A stretch of DNA of 28,255 nucleotides from a virus. The DNA is taken from positions 1-28,255 of the IMG/VR virus record IMGVR_UViG_3300025141_013604; one strand, given 5' to 3'. This document shows, piece by piece, positions 16,921-24,747 of the stretch; within the stretch, counting starts at the first letter, position 1; each line of letters starts with the position of its first letter. Below the pieces are notes generated by a model. It searched no databases. It was not told the origin of the DNA and saw only the letters and a list, made by a program, of their open reading frames with translations. The translations under genes and the position numbers were made by a program.

Positions 16921-18887
16921 TGGAAACATTTAAACTATCAGAAAATTTTATCAATAAATATAAAAGAAGGAAAGCACCCTTTGGTTTTAATGGTTTAGGT
17001 GAGTTAGTTTATATGAGAACTTATTCTCGCATTAAAGATAATGGTAAAAATGAAATGTGGTGGGAAACTTGTCAAAGAGTAGTCGAGGGAACATATTCTA
17101 TGCAAAAAAACTGGATTGATCATCACCAGTTAGGATGGAATGCATGGCAAGCTCAACGATCAGCACAAGAGATGTACGAGAGAATATTTTATATGAAATT
17201 TTTACCTCCAGGAAGAGGTTTATGGGCAATGGGTACGAAGCTCACTAATGAAAAAGGGTTGTATGCTACATTAAATAATTGCGCGTTTGTCTCCACAGAA
17301 ACGATTAAAGATGATATAGCGAAACCTTTTACATTTCTTATGGACGCTTCGATGTTAGGTGTTGGGGTAGGGTTCGACGTCAAAGGAGCAGGTCAGATAA
17401 CGGTAAAGGGGCCTAATAAAACACGCGGTCTTGATCTATATATAATTCCTGATACTAGAGAAGGATGGATCGAAAGTGTTAAATTATTGATTGAGAGTTA
17501 TTTTCTTGGTATTCAAGAACTTGAATTTGACTATACACAAGTTAGACCGGCAGGAGAACCTATAAAGGGTTTTGGTGGTATAACGAGCGGCCCTGAACCG
17601 TTAGAAGAATCTCATAACTTAATTAGAAAAATTCTTGATAGAGAAGTAGGAAATCCCATTTCAGCAACTGCAATTGTCGATATAATGAATATATTGGGTA
17701 AATGCGTTGTGAGTGGAAATGTTAGAAGAACAGCAGAGATTGTATTCGGAGAACCAGACGATGAAGAATATCTTGACTTAAAAAATTACAAGGTTAATCC
17801 TGAGAGAGAGACTTACGGGTGGACTTCTAATAATAGCGTATTCGCGAAGTTAGGCATGGATTATGGCCCTGTATGCGAGAGAATTGCAATAAATGGTGAA
17901 CCGGGATTTGCGTGGCTTGAAAATATGAAACATTATGGTAGAATGAGCGATCTTAAAAATGGCCATGATATTAGAGCGGCTGGAGGTAATCCGTGTTTAG
18001 AACAAACATTAGAAAGTTATGAATTGTGTTGTTTAGTCGAGACATTTCCTAATAATCATGATAATTTAGAAGATTACTTTAAAACATTAAAATATGCGTA
18101 CCTTTATGCAAAAACTGTGACGTTAGGTAAAACACACTGGCCAGAAACTAATCGCGTGATGTTGAGAAATCGTAGAATAGGTTGTTCGGTTAGTGGTATT
18201 GCTCAATTTATTAGTAATAAAGGATTGAATGAATTAAAAGATTGGCTTAATGGAGGATATCGAGCGATTCAAGAGTATGATAAATTGTATTCGGAATGGT
18301 TTGCAGTGCCGAGAAGCATAAAAACAACATCTGTTAAACCATCCGGGACTGTTTCGCTATTGGCAGGCGCGACTCCAGGAGTTCATCATCCCGAAAGTCG
18401 ATTTTATATTCGGCGGATGAGATTATCTAACCATTCGCCACTCATCGAACCATTAAAAAACGCTGGGTATGTAATTGAACCAGCATTTGGAAGTAAAAAA
18501 ACTACTGTTGTGGTTGAAGTACCAGTCGATGCAGGTGATGGCGTTAGAACAGCAAAAGATTTAACTATGTGGGAACAGCTTTCTTTAGCTGCATTTATGC
18601 AAAGGTATTGGGCGGATAATCAAGTCAGTTGTACGGTTACGTTTGATCCTAAAACAGAAGGTGACCAGTTGCAATTTGCTTTAGATTATTTTCAATATCA
18701 ATTGAAAGGAATTTCCTTTCTCCCGAGATCTGAAACAGGTGCATATAGGCAAATGCCATACGAAGAAATTACTGAAGATCAATATAACGAAATGTGTAGT
18801 AAACTTCAAAAATTAAATTTTCGAAAAGTAGAAGGAAATGAAGCAGTAGTGGATAAATTTTGTAATACTGATCATTGCGAAATATAA
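16920..18887 (+). CDS. nrdJ: Adenosylcobalamin-dependent (class II) ribonucleotide reductase, monomeric type
   Basis: A 655-residue enzyme that reduces ribonucleotides to deoxyribonucleotides with a B12-generated thiyl radical. Key residues are visible: C121 (NNCAFVST) and C370 or C371 (ELCCLVE) as the active-site disulfide pair, C359 in GGNPCLE as the thiyl-radical cysteine, N357 and E361 beside it, and C648-x4-C653 at the extreme C-terminus as the shuttle cysteines. LMDASMLGVGVGFDV and SVKPSGTVSLLAGATPGVHH are typical of the Lactobacillus leichmannii-type monomeric triphosphate reductase (~739 residues); this one is shorter, and no separate small subunit is seen. It is oxygen-independent but needs host cobalamin. 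It lies between helicase and polymerase, feeding dNTPs at the fork; the thioredoxin-like protein at 11328 is a candidate reductant. Confidence 0.9.
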   Translation: METFKLSENFINKYKRRKAPFGFNGLGELVYMRTYSRIKDNGKNEMWWETCQRVVEGTYSMQKNWIDHHQLGWNAWQAQRSAQEMYERIFYMKFLPPGRGLWAMGTKLTNEKGLYATLNNCAFVSTETIKDDIAKPFTFLMDASMLGVGVGFDVKGAGQITVKGPNKTRGLDLYIIPDTREGWIESVKLLIESYFLGIQELEFDYTQVRPAGEPIKGFGGITSGPEPLEESHNLIRKILDREVGNPISATAIVDIMNILGKCVVSGNVRRTAEIVFGEPDDEEYLDLKNYKVNPERETYGWTSNNSVFAKLGMDYGPVCERIAINGEPGFAWLENMKHYGRMSDLKNGHDIRAAGGNPCLEQTLESYELCCLVETFPNNHDNLEDYFKTLKYAYLYAKTVTLGKTHWPETNRVMLRNRRIGCSVSGIAQFISNKGLNELKDWLNGGYRAIQEYDKLYSEWFAVPRSIKTTSVKPSGTVSLLAGATPGVHHPESRFYIRRMRLSNHSPLIEPLKNAGYVIEPAFGSKKTTVVVEVPVDAGDGVRTAKDLTMWEQLSLAAFMQRYWADNQVSCTVTFDPKTEGDQLQFALDYFQYQLKGISFLPRSETGAYRQMPYEEITEDQYNEMCSKLQKLNFRKVEGNEAVVDKFCNTDHCEI

Positions 18888-18954
18888 ATAAAAAACCTGT
18901 TGCCTGGTATGGAATACTGTTCGTATATTTAAGAGTTAAAAATTAATAACGGTT
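18888..18954 (+). promoter_or_regulatory. Leader of the DNA polymerase gene, tentative promoter
   Basis: TTGCCT at 18900-18905 and TATATT at 18924-18929 are 18 nt apart and could be a sigma70-type pair. GGTTATG spans the polymerase start (ATG 18955), with no clear AGGAG, so polymerase translation may be weak or regulated (T4 gp43 is autogenously controlled at its leader). No stable hairpin is obvious. Confidence 0.25.
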
Positions 18955-21483
18955 ATGTATCAAAATATTTATTGTCGTAGAAAAGGCGGATCTATAAATG
19001 TCCATTTATGGGATGATAAAAGAGGTTATAGTAATTTTATTGTCAAGAATTACGCTTATGTAAGATCGAATACTGGTGTATATCGTTCATTATATAACGA
19101 TAAATTAAAAAAGACATCTTATTGGGCAGAAGAAGATAAAAAAGATGTATTCGAAAGTGATATTCCATTAGAAACAAAAATTTTAATTAATCAATACAGT
19201 GATTCAGATGAAGTTTCGGTAGGCCATCGAGAATTATTTTTCGATATTGAAGTAGATTCATCGGATGGATTTCCTGAATGGAAGGATGCGGATAAAGAAA
19301 TTATTTCAATTGCTCTCTACGATAAAGTAACTGAACAGTATTGTGCCTTCGTTAAGTCGCAGAAAATGAAAGGTTATATAAGAGATAACACAACTGTAGA
19401 AGTATTTGAAAGCGAAGAAGAATTATTACAAAGATTTTTTCAAAAGTATTTAGAAATCAACCCTACGATATTGAGTGGATGGAATATTGATGGATTTGAT
19501 ATTCCGTATTTATTTAATCGGACTGTAAAAGTTTTAGGTCACGAGTTCGCCAGATCATTATCTCCAATAGGGAACGTATGGTATAATGAACGAATAGATC
19601 GGTATAAAATCGCTGGTGTGTCGGTATTGGATTATTTAGCATTATATAAACGGTTTACATTTAAGCAGCAACCGTCATATCGATTAGATTATATTGGTAA
19701 AATTGAAGTTGGTGTTGAAAAAATTAGTTATGACGGAAGTTTAGATGATCTGTATAAGCAGGATATAAATAAATTTGTTGAATATAATTTACGTGATGTT
19801 GACATAATTGTTAAACTTGATAAAAAGTTAGATTTCATTAGTTTAGCTCGAGGGGTTTGTCATTTAGGCCATGTTCAATATGATGACGTATTTTTCCCAA
19901 GTCGTTATATCGAAGGCGCAATGCTTCTTTATATGAAAAAATTAAATGTTATCGCACCTAATAAAGCCTTATGGGGAGCGAAATATAAACAGATTAAAGC
20001 TGAATATGAAAAATATAGTGGTGCATATGTAAAAGATCCAGTTTTAGGAAAACATGATTGGGTTTATGATTTAGATTTAACTTCAATGTACCCATCAATC
20101 ATTATGTCGTTGAATATTTCTCCTGAAATGAAAGTAGGGAAGTTATCAGATTGGAATGCTGAAGAATTTTTTAGTAAAAATAATAAGAAAACATATACAT
20201 TTACACCTATTACTGGAAAAAGTAAAACATATAATGAAACAGAATTAAAAAATATATTTCAAAGTGAAAATATAACGGTGGCAGCAAATGGTGTTATGTA
20301 TAGAAATGATAAGAAGGGATTAATTCCCTCGATTTTGAATACATGGTTTGATCAACGTAAAGACTATAGGCAATTAGCTAAAAAATATGCTGAGGAAGGG
20401 AATGATAAACAACATGAATATTTTAATAGACGACAATATATTCAAAAAGTTATGCTCAATACTGTTTATGGTGTTTTAGGGCTTCCTATTTTTAGATTTT
20501 ACGATAGAGATAACGCAGAAGCAATAACGTTAACAGGCCAGCAGTTAATTAAATTTTCACAGAAAATGACAAATTACATATATAATAAAGAATTGAATAA
20601 TAAGAACGACTATGTTCTTTATACCGATACTGATTCTTTATTCGTTAGCGCTGTCCCGATTATAAAAGAACGTTTTCCTAATGCCGATTTGAAAAATGAT
20701 AGCGATATGACAGAAAAGGCTTTAAATATTGCAGATGAAGTCCAGGCCTTTTTAAATAAATCATATGATGCTTTCGCCCAAAAATTTTTAAATATTAAAG
20801 ATAAACATTTATTTAATATTAAGCAAGAAGTAATTTCAAAAAGTGTATTGCTACTTGCGAAAAAGAGATATGGACAGTGGATTATAAATGATAATGGGCA
20901 AGCATGTAATAAATTAGATATAAAGGGGTTGGATATTATTAGAAGTACAACTGCTCCTGCGTTTCGAGATTTAATGAGACAGATTTTAAAAGATATTTTA
21001 ACTGATGTGGATAAAGATATTATTGATAAATCTATTATCGATTTTAAAAATACAATGAAAGAATTATCGGTTGATGAAATAGTGAACGCTACTGGCGTGA
21101 AAGGTATTGAAAAATATGTTGATAAGAATAGCGACCCAACCGCGTTTACTATTTTAAAAAAAGGAGCACCGATTCATGTTAAGGCATCAGTTCGATATAA
21201 TGATCTATTAAAATATTTTAACGTTGAAAAAAAGCACGAATTGATTCGGAGTAAAGATAAAATAAAATGGATTTATCTAAGACAAAATCCATTTCACATA
21301 GAGGCAATGGCCTTTAAAGGACATGATGATCCGAAAGAAGTTATAGATTTTATAAAAACATATATCGATTATACAAAGATATTTGAACGCAGTTTAGAAA
21401 AAAAAATAAAAATGTTTTACGATGCATTGAATTGGAGTGAACCAATTGATGGTCAAATGAGTTTAGATAAATTTTCAACATAG
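18955..21483 (+). CDS. 43: Family-B replicative DNA polymerase (gp43-like)
   Basis: An 842-residue polymerase with proofreading exonuclease (T4 gp43 is 898). Exo I is FFDIEVDSSDGFPEW (D97, E99), Exo II GWNIDGFDIPYL (D182) and Exo III YNLRDVDIIVKLD (D281). Polymerase motif A is YDLDLTSMYPSII (D374), motif B KVMLNTVYGVLG (around 498-509), motif C VLYTDTDSLFVS (D558, D560), followed by KKRYGQWI. The C-terminus QMSLDKFST resembles a clamp-binding peptide for the gp45-like protein encoded at 26411. It ends in TAG, 10 nt before queD, so the polymerase and the base-modification genes are very likely co-transcribed. Confidence 0.95.
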   Translation: MYQNIYCRRKGGSINVHLWDDKRGYSNFIVKNYAYVRSNTGVYRSLYNDKLKKTSYWAEEDKKDVFESDIPLETKILINQYSDSDEVSVGHRELFFDIEVDSSDGFPEWKDADKEIISIALYDKVTEQYCAFVKSQKMKGYIRDNTTVEVFESEEELLQRFFQKYLEINPTILSGWNIDGFDIPYLFNRTVKVLGHEFARSLSPIGNVWYNERIDRYKIAGVSVLDYLALYKRFTFKQQPSYRLDYIGKIEVGVEKISYDGSLDDLYKQDINKFVEYNLRDVDIIVKLDKKLDFISLARGVCHLGHVQYDDVFFPSRYIEGAMLLYMKKLNVIAPNKALWGAKYKQIKAEYEKYSGAYVKDPVLGKHDWVYDLDLTSMYPSIIMSLNISPEMKVGKLSDWNAEEFFSKNNKKTYTFTPITGKSKTYNETELKNIFQSENITVAANGVMYRNDKKGLIPSILNTWFDQRKDYRQLAKKYAEEGNDKQHEYFNRRQYIQKVMLNTVYGVLGLPIFRFYDRDNAEAITLTGQQLIKFSQKMTNYIYNKELNNKNDYVLYTDTDSLFVSAVPIIKERFPNADLKNDSDMTEKALNIADEVQAFLNKSYDAFAQKFLNIKDKHLFNIKQEVISKSVLLLAKKRYGQWIINDNGQACNKLDIKGLDIIRSTTAPAFRDLMRQILKDILTDVDKDIIDKSIIDFKNTMKELSVDEIVNATGVKGIEKYVDKNSDPTAFTILKKGAPIHVKASVRYNDLLKYFNVEKKHELIRSKDKIKWIYLRQNPFHIEAMAFKGHDDPKEVIDFIKTYIDYTKIFERSLEKKIKMFYDALNWSEPIDGQMSLDKFST

Positions 21484-21493
21484 GAGAACGATA

Positions 21494-22021
21494 ATGAATA
21501 CAGTCACTTTGAAAAATAGATCGCCAGTATCATACAAATATGTTAGTACGAAAGAATATGTAGATAAGTTTCCATGCGCATACAGACAATGGAGAGCAGA
21601 TAGTCATTGTAATGTAATTCATGGATATTGTTTTAGCATGAGATTCTTTTTTGGTACAGATCATTTAGATGTTAGAAATTGGGTCGCTGATTATGGCGGG
21701 CTTAGAGAACTTAAACAGCTTCTTGATGATCAATTCGACCATACATTATTAGTAGCTGAAGATGAACCAGAAATGGATCTTTATAAAGAATTAGAAAAAC
21801 GAGGTTTAGCAAGACTTACTATATTGCCAAATCTGGGATGTGAAGCCATAGCCGATCAATTATACAAGTATGTAAATGGGGTGTTCATTCCAGAGGGATG
21901 GGGTCCAGGAGAAGCAGAAAGACTTTGGTGTTTTAGAGTAGAAGTACGTGAAACACAAACTAATATGGCTTATCGTCAAGGACATAGAGAATGGAACGAA
22001 GATTTATTTGAAGATGTATAA
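21494..22021 (+). CDS. queD: QueD-like 6-carboxytetrahydropterin synthase, variant metal site
   Basis: A 175-residue enzyme of the PTPS/QueD family that turns dihydroneopterin triphosphate into 6-carboxy-tetrahydropterin, the second step to 7-deazaguanines. It belongs to the phage-type branch: FPCAYRQWRADSHCNVIHGY (26-45), WVADYGGLRELKQLL (63-77), QFDHTLL with D82/H83 as catalytic pair, LGCEAIADQLY, and VEVRET with E152. C39 matches the catalytic cysteine. Two of the three zinc histidines of E. coli QueD (H16, H33) align with Tyr30 and Tyr45. The second change (HGY) occurs in the phage branch generally, as I recall it, but Tyr30 in place of His (CAHRQW) looks unusual; His38 may help bind metal. 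The ribosome site AGGAG lies 7 nt before the ATG. It overlaps queE by 8 nt. Confidence 0.85.
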   Translation: MNTVTLKNRSPVSYKYVSTKEYVDKFPCAYRQWRADSHCNVIHGYCFSMRFFFGTDHLDVRNWVADYGGLRELKQLLDDQFDHTLLVAEDEPEMDLYKELEKRGLARLTILPNLGCEAIADQLYKYVNGVFIPEGWGPGEAERLWCFRVEVRETQTNMAYRQGHREWNEDLFEDV

Positions 22022-22766
22022 AACACTTCCAATAATAGAACTGTATAGGTGTATACAATCAGAAGGTAGTAGGTTTGGCATACCAACCATTGCTGTAAGG
22101 ACAACTGGATGTACACATCGATGCTATTTCGGTGAAGGTGGATGGTGTGATTCTTGGTACACGAGTATCCATCCCGAAAAAGGTAGATATACCTTTAATG
22201 ATGTGGCGCGGATATATGATATAAATCCACATATTAAGGAAATGATGTTGACCGGCGGTTCACCAAGTATGCACCCAGAGTTAGTTAATCAGTTGATGAA
22301 GTTTGCTCGTAAACGAGGTATTTTTGTCACTATAGAGACGGAAGGTTCTCATGCGATACAAACTGATATACCGATTGATTTGATCAGTTTAAGTCCTAAG
22401 TTTAGTAATTCTGTTCCTAAAATTGGAGTCGAAACTCCAAAAGGTACGATAGTAGATGAGAAATTTGTTGCCTTGCATAATAGATATAGGTTAAATTACG
22501 ACGTGATTGAAGAACTGATATCATACCATGCCGATTATCATTTCAAACCAGTTTGGGATGGAACCGAAGAGAATATACAAGAAATCGAAACATTTAGATT
22601 ACGGTTGAGTATACCGAAAGAAAAAACATACATCATGCCTGCAGGTGATTGTAGGGAAACATTAATTGAAATGTATCCAAAAGTTTTTGAACTTTGCGCC
22701 GACCGCGGTTATAGAATGACCGGTAGAGATCACATCATAGCATTCAACACAGAAAGAGAGGTTTAA
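22014..22766 (+). CDS. queE: QueE-like radical SAM 7-carboxy-7-deazaguanine synthase
   Basis: A 250-residue radical SAM enzyme that converts carboxy-tetrahydropterin to 7-carboxy-7-deazaguanine (CDG). The frame opens upstream at 21948, but ATG 22014 gives the natural start MYKTLPIIELYRCIQSEG, matching the F.(T/S).QGEG segment of QueE. The 4Fe-4S cysteines are C33, C37 and C45 in GCTHRCYFGEGGWCDSWYT: CX3CX7C, five residues longer than the CX3CX2C of E. coli QueE. A widened loop of this kind is, to my knowledge, usual in phage QueE. MMLTGGSPSMHP is the SAM-binding glycine motif, and VTIETEGSH and LISLSPK are typical QueE strands. Its TAA is followed directly by the TTG of the next gene in the same frame. 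Confidence 0.88.
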   Translation: MYKTLPIIELYRCIQSEGSRFGIPTIAVRTTGCTHRCYFGEGGWCDSWYTSIHPEKGRYTFNDVARIYDINPHIKEMMLTGGSPSMHPELVNQLMKFARKRGIFVTIETEGSHAIQTDIPIDLISLSPKFSNSVPKIGVETPKGTIVDEKFVALHNRYRLNYDVIEELISYHADYHFKPVWDGTEENIQEIETFRLRLSIPKEKTYIMPAGDCRETLIEMYPKVFELCADRGYRMTGRDHIIAFNTEREV

Positions 22767-23525
22767 TTGAAAATAGCATTCATTCCAACAATCCATACAT
22801 TGGAAACTGATAACACCGATTATCATTTAGCACTTACACATTTGGTATTGAAATATCCTGAATATGCAGAATTTTATAAAAAGAAGAGAGAACAGGGTGA
22901 TTTTGTCATACTCGATAATTCCTTAATTGAATTGGGTAAGGCTGCGAGTTTGCATAAAGTACTAGAAGCTGCCAAGATAATCAATCCTTCAGAAATAGTC
23001 TTACCAGATGTTTTTAAAGATTGTGAAAAAACGTTAATAGCAGTCGATGATGCGCTCGAGCAATTTCGCAATATGACTATTGATCAAGATTTTCAATTAC
23101 AAGCAGTTGCGCACGGCAGAAATAAAACAGAATGGAAAAAATGTTGGAATAAATTGAGTAAAAATCCATATATCGATTGCATTGCAATTCCTAAAGTGAC
23201 ATCAGAAATTTTCGGTTCGCGGAAGTGGGCAATTGATTATGCTCTAAATCAGAATCCAAATGATAAACAAATCCATTTATTAGGAATGTGGTCAACGGCT
23301 CGAGAATTAAAAATGTATCCATGCGAACAACAGAAACTCATTAGAGGTATCGACACTAGCATTGCAATTCATTGCGCAATTGATTTTAGGTCTTTTTATC
23401 GTAATGAAATGAAAAAACCTGATTGGAAAATCGATTTAGAATATGAATATGAAATAAATGAAGGTGAGCTAAAAGCACTACAGTCCAACCAAATATGGAT
23501 GCAGGAGATGTTGATATGCGAATAG
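22767..23525 (+). CDS. dpdA: DpdA-like DNA 7-deazaguanine transglycosylase (TGT family)
   Basis: A 252-residue TIM-barrel protein of the tRNA-guanine transglycosylase superfamily. It starts at TTG 22767, preceded by GAGAGG with 5-nt spacing; the next in-frame Met is residue 103, so TTG must be used. Recognisable segments are FIPTIHTLE at the N-terminus, GDFVILDNSLIELGKA (44-59, equivalent to the LDNGA.E segment), EIVLPDVFKD (76-85), QAVAHGRNKTEW, and IHLLGMW and RGIDTS (169-198). Phage DpdA proteins exchange guanine in DNA for a preformed 7-deazaguanine; Asp50 and Asp196 are candidate catalytic residues by position only. It is shorter than bacterial DpdA (~400) and lacks the zinc cysteines of tRNA TGT. 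Its place between queE and folE makes DNA the likely substrate rather than tRNA. Confidence 0.82.
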   Translation: MKIAFIPTIHTLETDNTDYHLALTHLVLKYPEYAEFYKKKREQGDFVILDNSLIELGKAASLHKVLEAAKIINPSEIVLPDVFKDCEKTLIAVDDALEQFRNMTIDQDFQLQAVAHGRNKTEWKKCWNKLSKNPYIDCIAIPKVTSEIFGSRKWAIDYALNQNPNDKQIHLLGMWSTARELKMYPCEQQKLIRGIDTSIAIHCAIDFRSFYRNEMKKPDWKIDLEYEYEINEGELKALQSNQIWMQEMLICE

Positions 23526-24106
23526 CTTTATCAGGCGCGCAAGGAACGGGTAAAACTACGTTGATAAATGAGTTGAAAAATGGATCGTTTTTACCCCATT
23601 ATACCTTTTATGATGAAGTTGTGAGAAATTTGGTAAAGCGAACAGGTATTTCGATAAATAGGAAAGCTGATGATTATTCTCAGACAGCTATTACGAATGA
23701 ACAAGTGAGACTCGCATCAGAGACGGCATTCAATACACCGAATGCGTTTTTCGATAGATGTATTGTCGACTCTCATGCATTTACAATATTTGATTATGTG
23801 AGAGAACAGATTTCAAAAAAAGTATATATGTATAGTAGCGAAATGCTTAAAATGGTTTTTACTTATTTTCCCTACGATATGGTTATCTATATTCCCCCTA
23901 AAATACAATTAGTAGAAGATGGGGTTCGAGATACTGATATCAAATATAGAAATAGAATTGATAAGCTTATGACTAACGTATTGAATTACAATTCAATAAA
24001 ATCATCATCAACAAAAATTTATACTTTAACTGAAATTTCAGTTCAAGGCAGAATAAAAGAAATACTTAACAATATGGAGGAAGTTAATGAAATTAAAAGC
24101 AGTTAA
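23516..24106 (+). CDS. P-loop kinase/ATPase-like protein (AAA_28/NadR-kinase-like)
   Basis: A 196-residue P-loop protein. The frame is open from 23495, but ATG 23516, with AGGAG 8 nt upstream, begins exactly at the first strand, MRIALSGAQGTGKTT, which contains Walker A (7-15). FYDEVVRNL and FDRCIVDSHAFTIFDY give the acid/base strand and a DxxxxD-like element; MVIYIPP is the strand that, in nucleotide kinases, precedes the lid. The fold resembles the ATPase/kinase family including NadR C-terminal kinases and phage deoxynucleotide kinases. It lies between dpdA and folE (10-nt and 20-nt overlaps), so a role in handling pathway nucleotides is plausible but not shown. I do not recognise its substrate. 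Confidence 0.65.
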   Translation: MRIALSGAQGTGKTTLINELKNGSFLPHYTFYDEVVRNLVKRTGISINRKADDYSQTAITNEQVRLASETAFNTPNAFFDRCIVDSHAFTIFDYVREQISKKVYMYSSEMLKMVFTYFPYDMVIYIPPKIQLVEDGVRDTDIKYRNRIDKLMTNVLNYNSIKSSSTKIYTLTEISVQGRIKEILNNMEEVNEIKSS

Positions 24107-24746
24107 TGGAAATATACCTAAAACGTTAGAAGAACGAAATGAAATTATTAAAACCGCTACATCGGCTTATGAGAAATTTTTAGATGCATTGGGATTTGAT
24201 TGGCGTAATGATCCCAATAGTGTAGATACGCCGCATAGAGTTGCAAAGTCATACGTTAATGATTTGATAACGGGATGTTATGATAAAGCTCCCAAGATAA
24301 CCGCATTTGATAATACAGATCAATATGGCGGAATTATATTCCAGGGCAATATTACAGTTAATTCTTTATGTTCACATCATCATTTACCATTTGTTGGATT
24401 TGCTCATGTAGCGTATATTCCGACTAAAACAGGAAAGATTATTGGATTATCGAAAATGAATCGAATTGTGGAACATTATGCGCGCCGACCACAAGTACAG
24501 GAAAATCTTACTGAGCAAATACATAATCATTTAGATAATACTATTGGTGATAGTCTTGGTGTTGCAGTTATGGTTGAAGCTACGCATTTTTGCGCTAAGA
24601 TTCGTGGCGTTAAACATAATTATGGGTTGATGAAAACATCGAGATTATCCGGAGTGTTTCTCGATCCGTCAGATCATCCTGAAGGAAAAGACGCGAGGCA
24701 AGAATTTTATGATTTTATTAAAACAATGAGCAGAGGAGAAATATAA
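24087..24746 (+). CDS. folE: GTP cyclohydrolase I (FolE)
   Basis: A 219-residue enzyme opening GTP to dihydroneopterin triphosphate, the entry step to both folate and 7-deazaguanines; E. coli FolE is 222 residues. TPHRVAKSYV (48-57), VNSLCSHHHLPFVG (91-104) with zinc ligands C95 and H98, KIIGLSKMNRIVEHYARRPQ (117-136), ENLTEQI, and THFCAKIRGVKH with the third zinc ligand C169 are all intact, as is MKTSRLSGVF, so this copy looks fully functional. A phage copy raises flux through the pathway independently of host regulation. GGAGG lies 6 nt before the ATG, inside the end of the kinase-like gene. Confidence 0.95.
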   Translation: MKLKAVNGNIPKTLEERNEIIKTATSAYEKFLDALGFDWRNDPNSVDTPHRVAKSYVNDLITGCYDKAPKITAFDNTDQYGGIIFQGNITVNSLCSHHHLPFVGFAHVAYIPTKTGKIIGLSKMNRIVEHYARRPQVQENLTEQIHNHLDNTIGDSLGVAVMVEATHFCAKIRGVKHNYGLMKTSRLSGVFLDPSDHPEGKDARQEFYDFIKTMSRGEI

Positions 24747-24747
24747 A

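Noticed and set aside
18883-18890. TATAAATA, identical to the T4 late promoter core, at the end of the reductase gene
   Set aside because: It overlaps the stop codon region, lies upstream of a replication rather than late gene, and the same octamer occurs inside the polymerase gene (near 19765); it is expected by chance at this AT content.
21948-22013. Longer start for QueE
   Set aside because: The extra residues come from the end of queD in another frame; the QueE family start matches ATG 22014.
22110-22150. Widened CX3CX7C cluster motif in QueE as a novelty
   Set aside because: The loop differs from E. coli QueE, but similar insertions are, as far as I recall, common in phage QueE, so it is recorded in the gene entry rather than as a finding.
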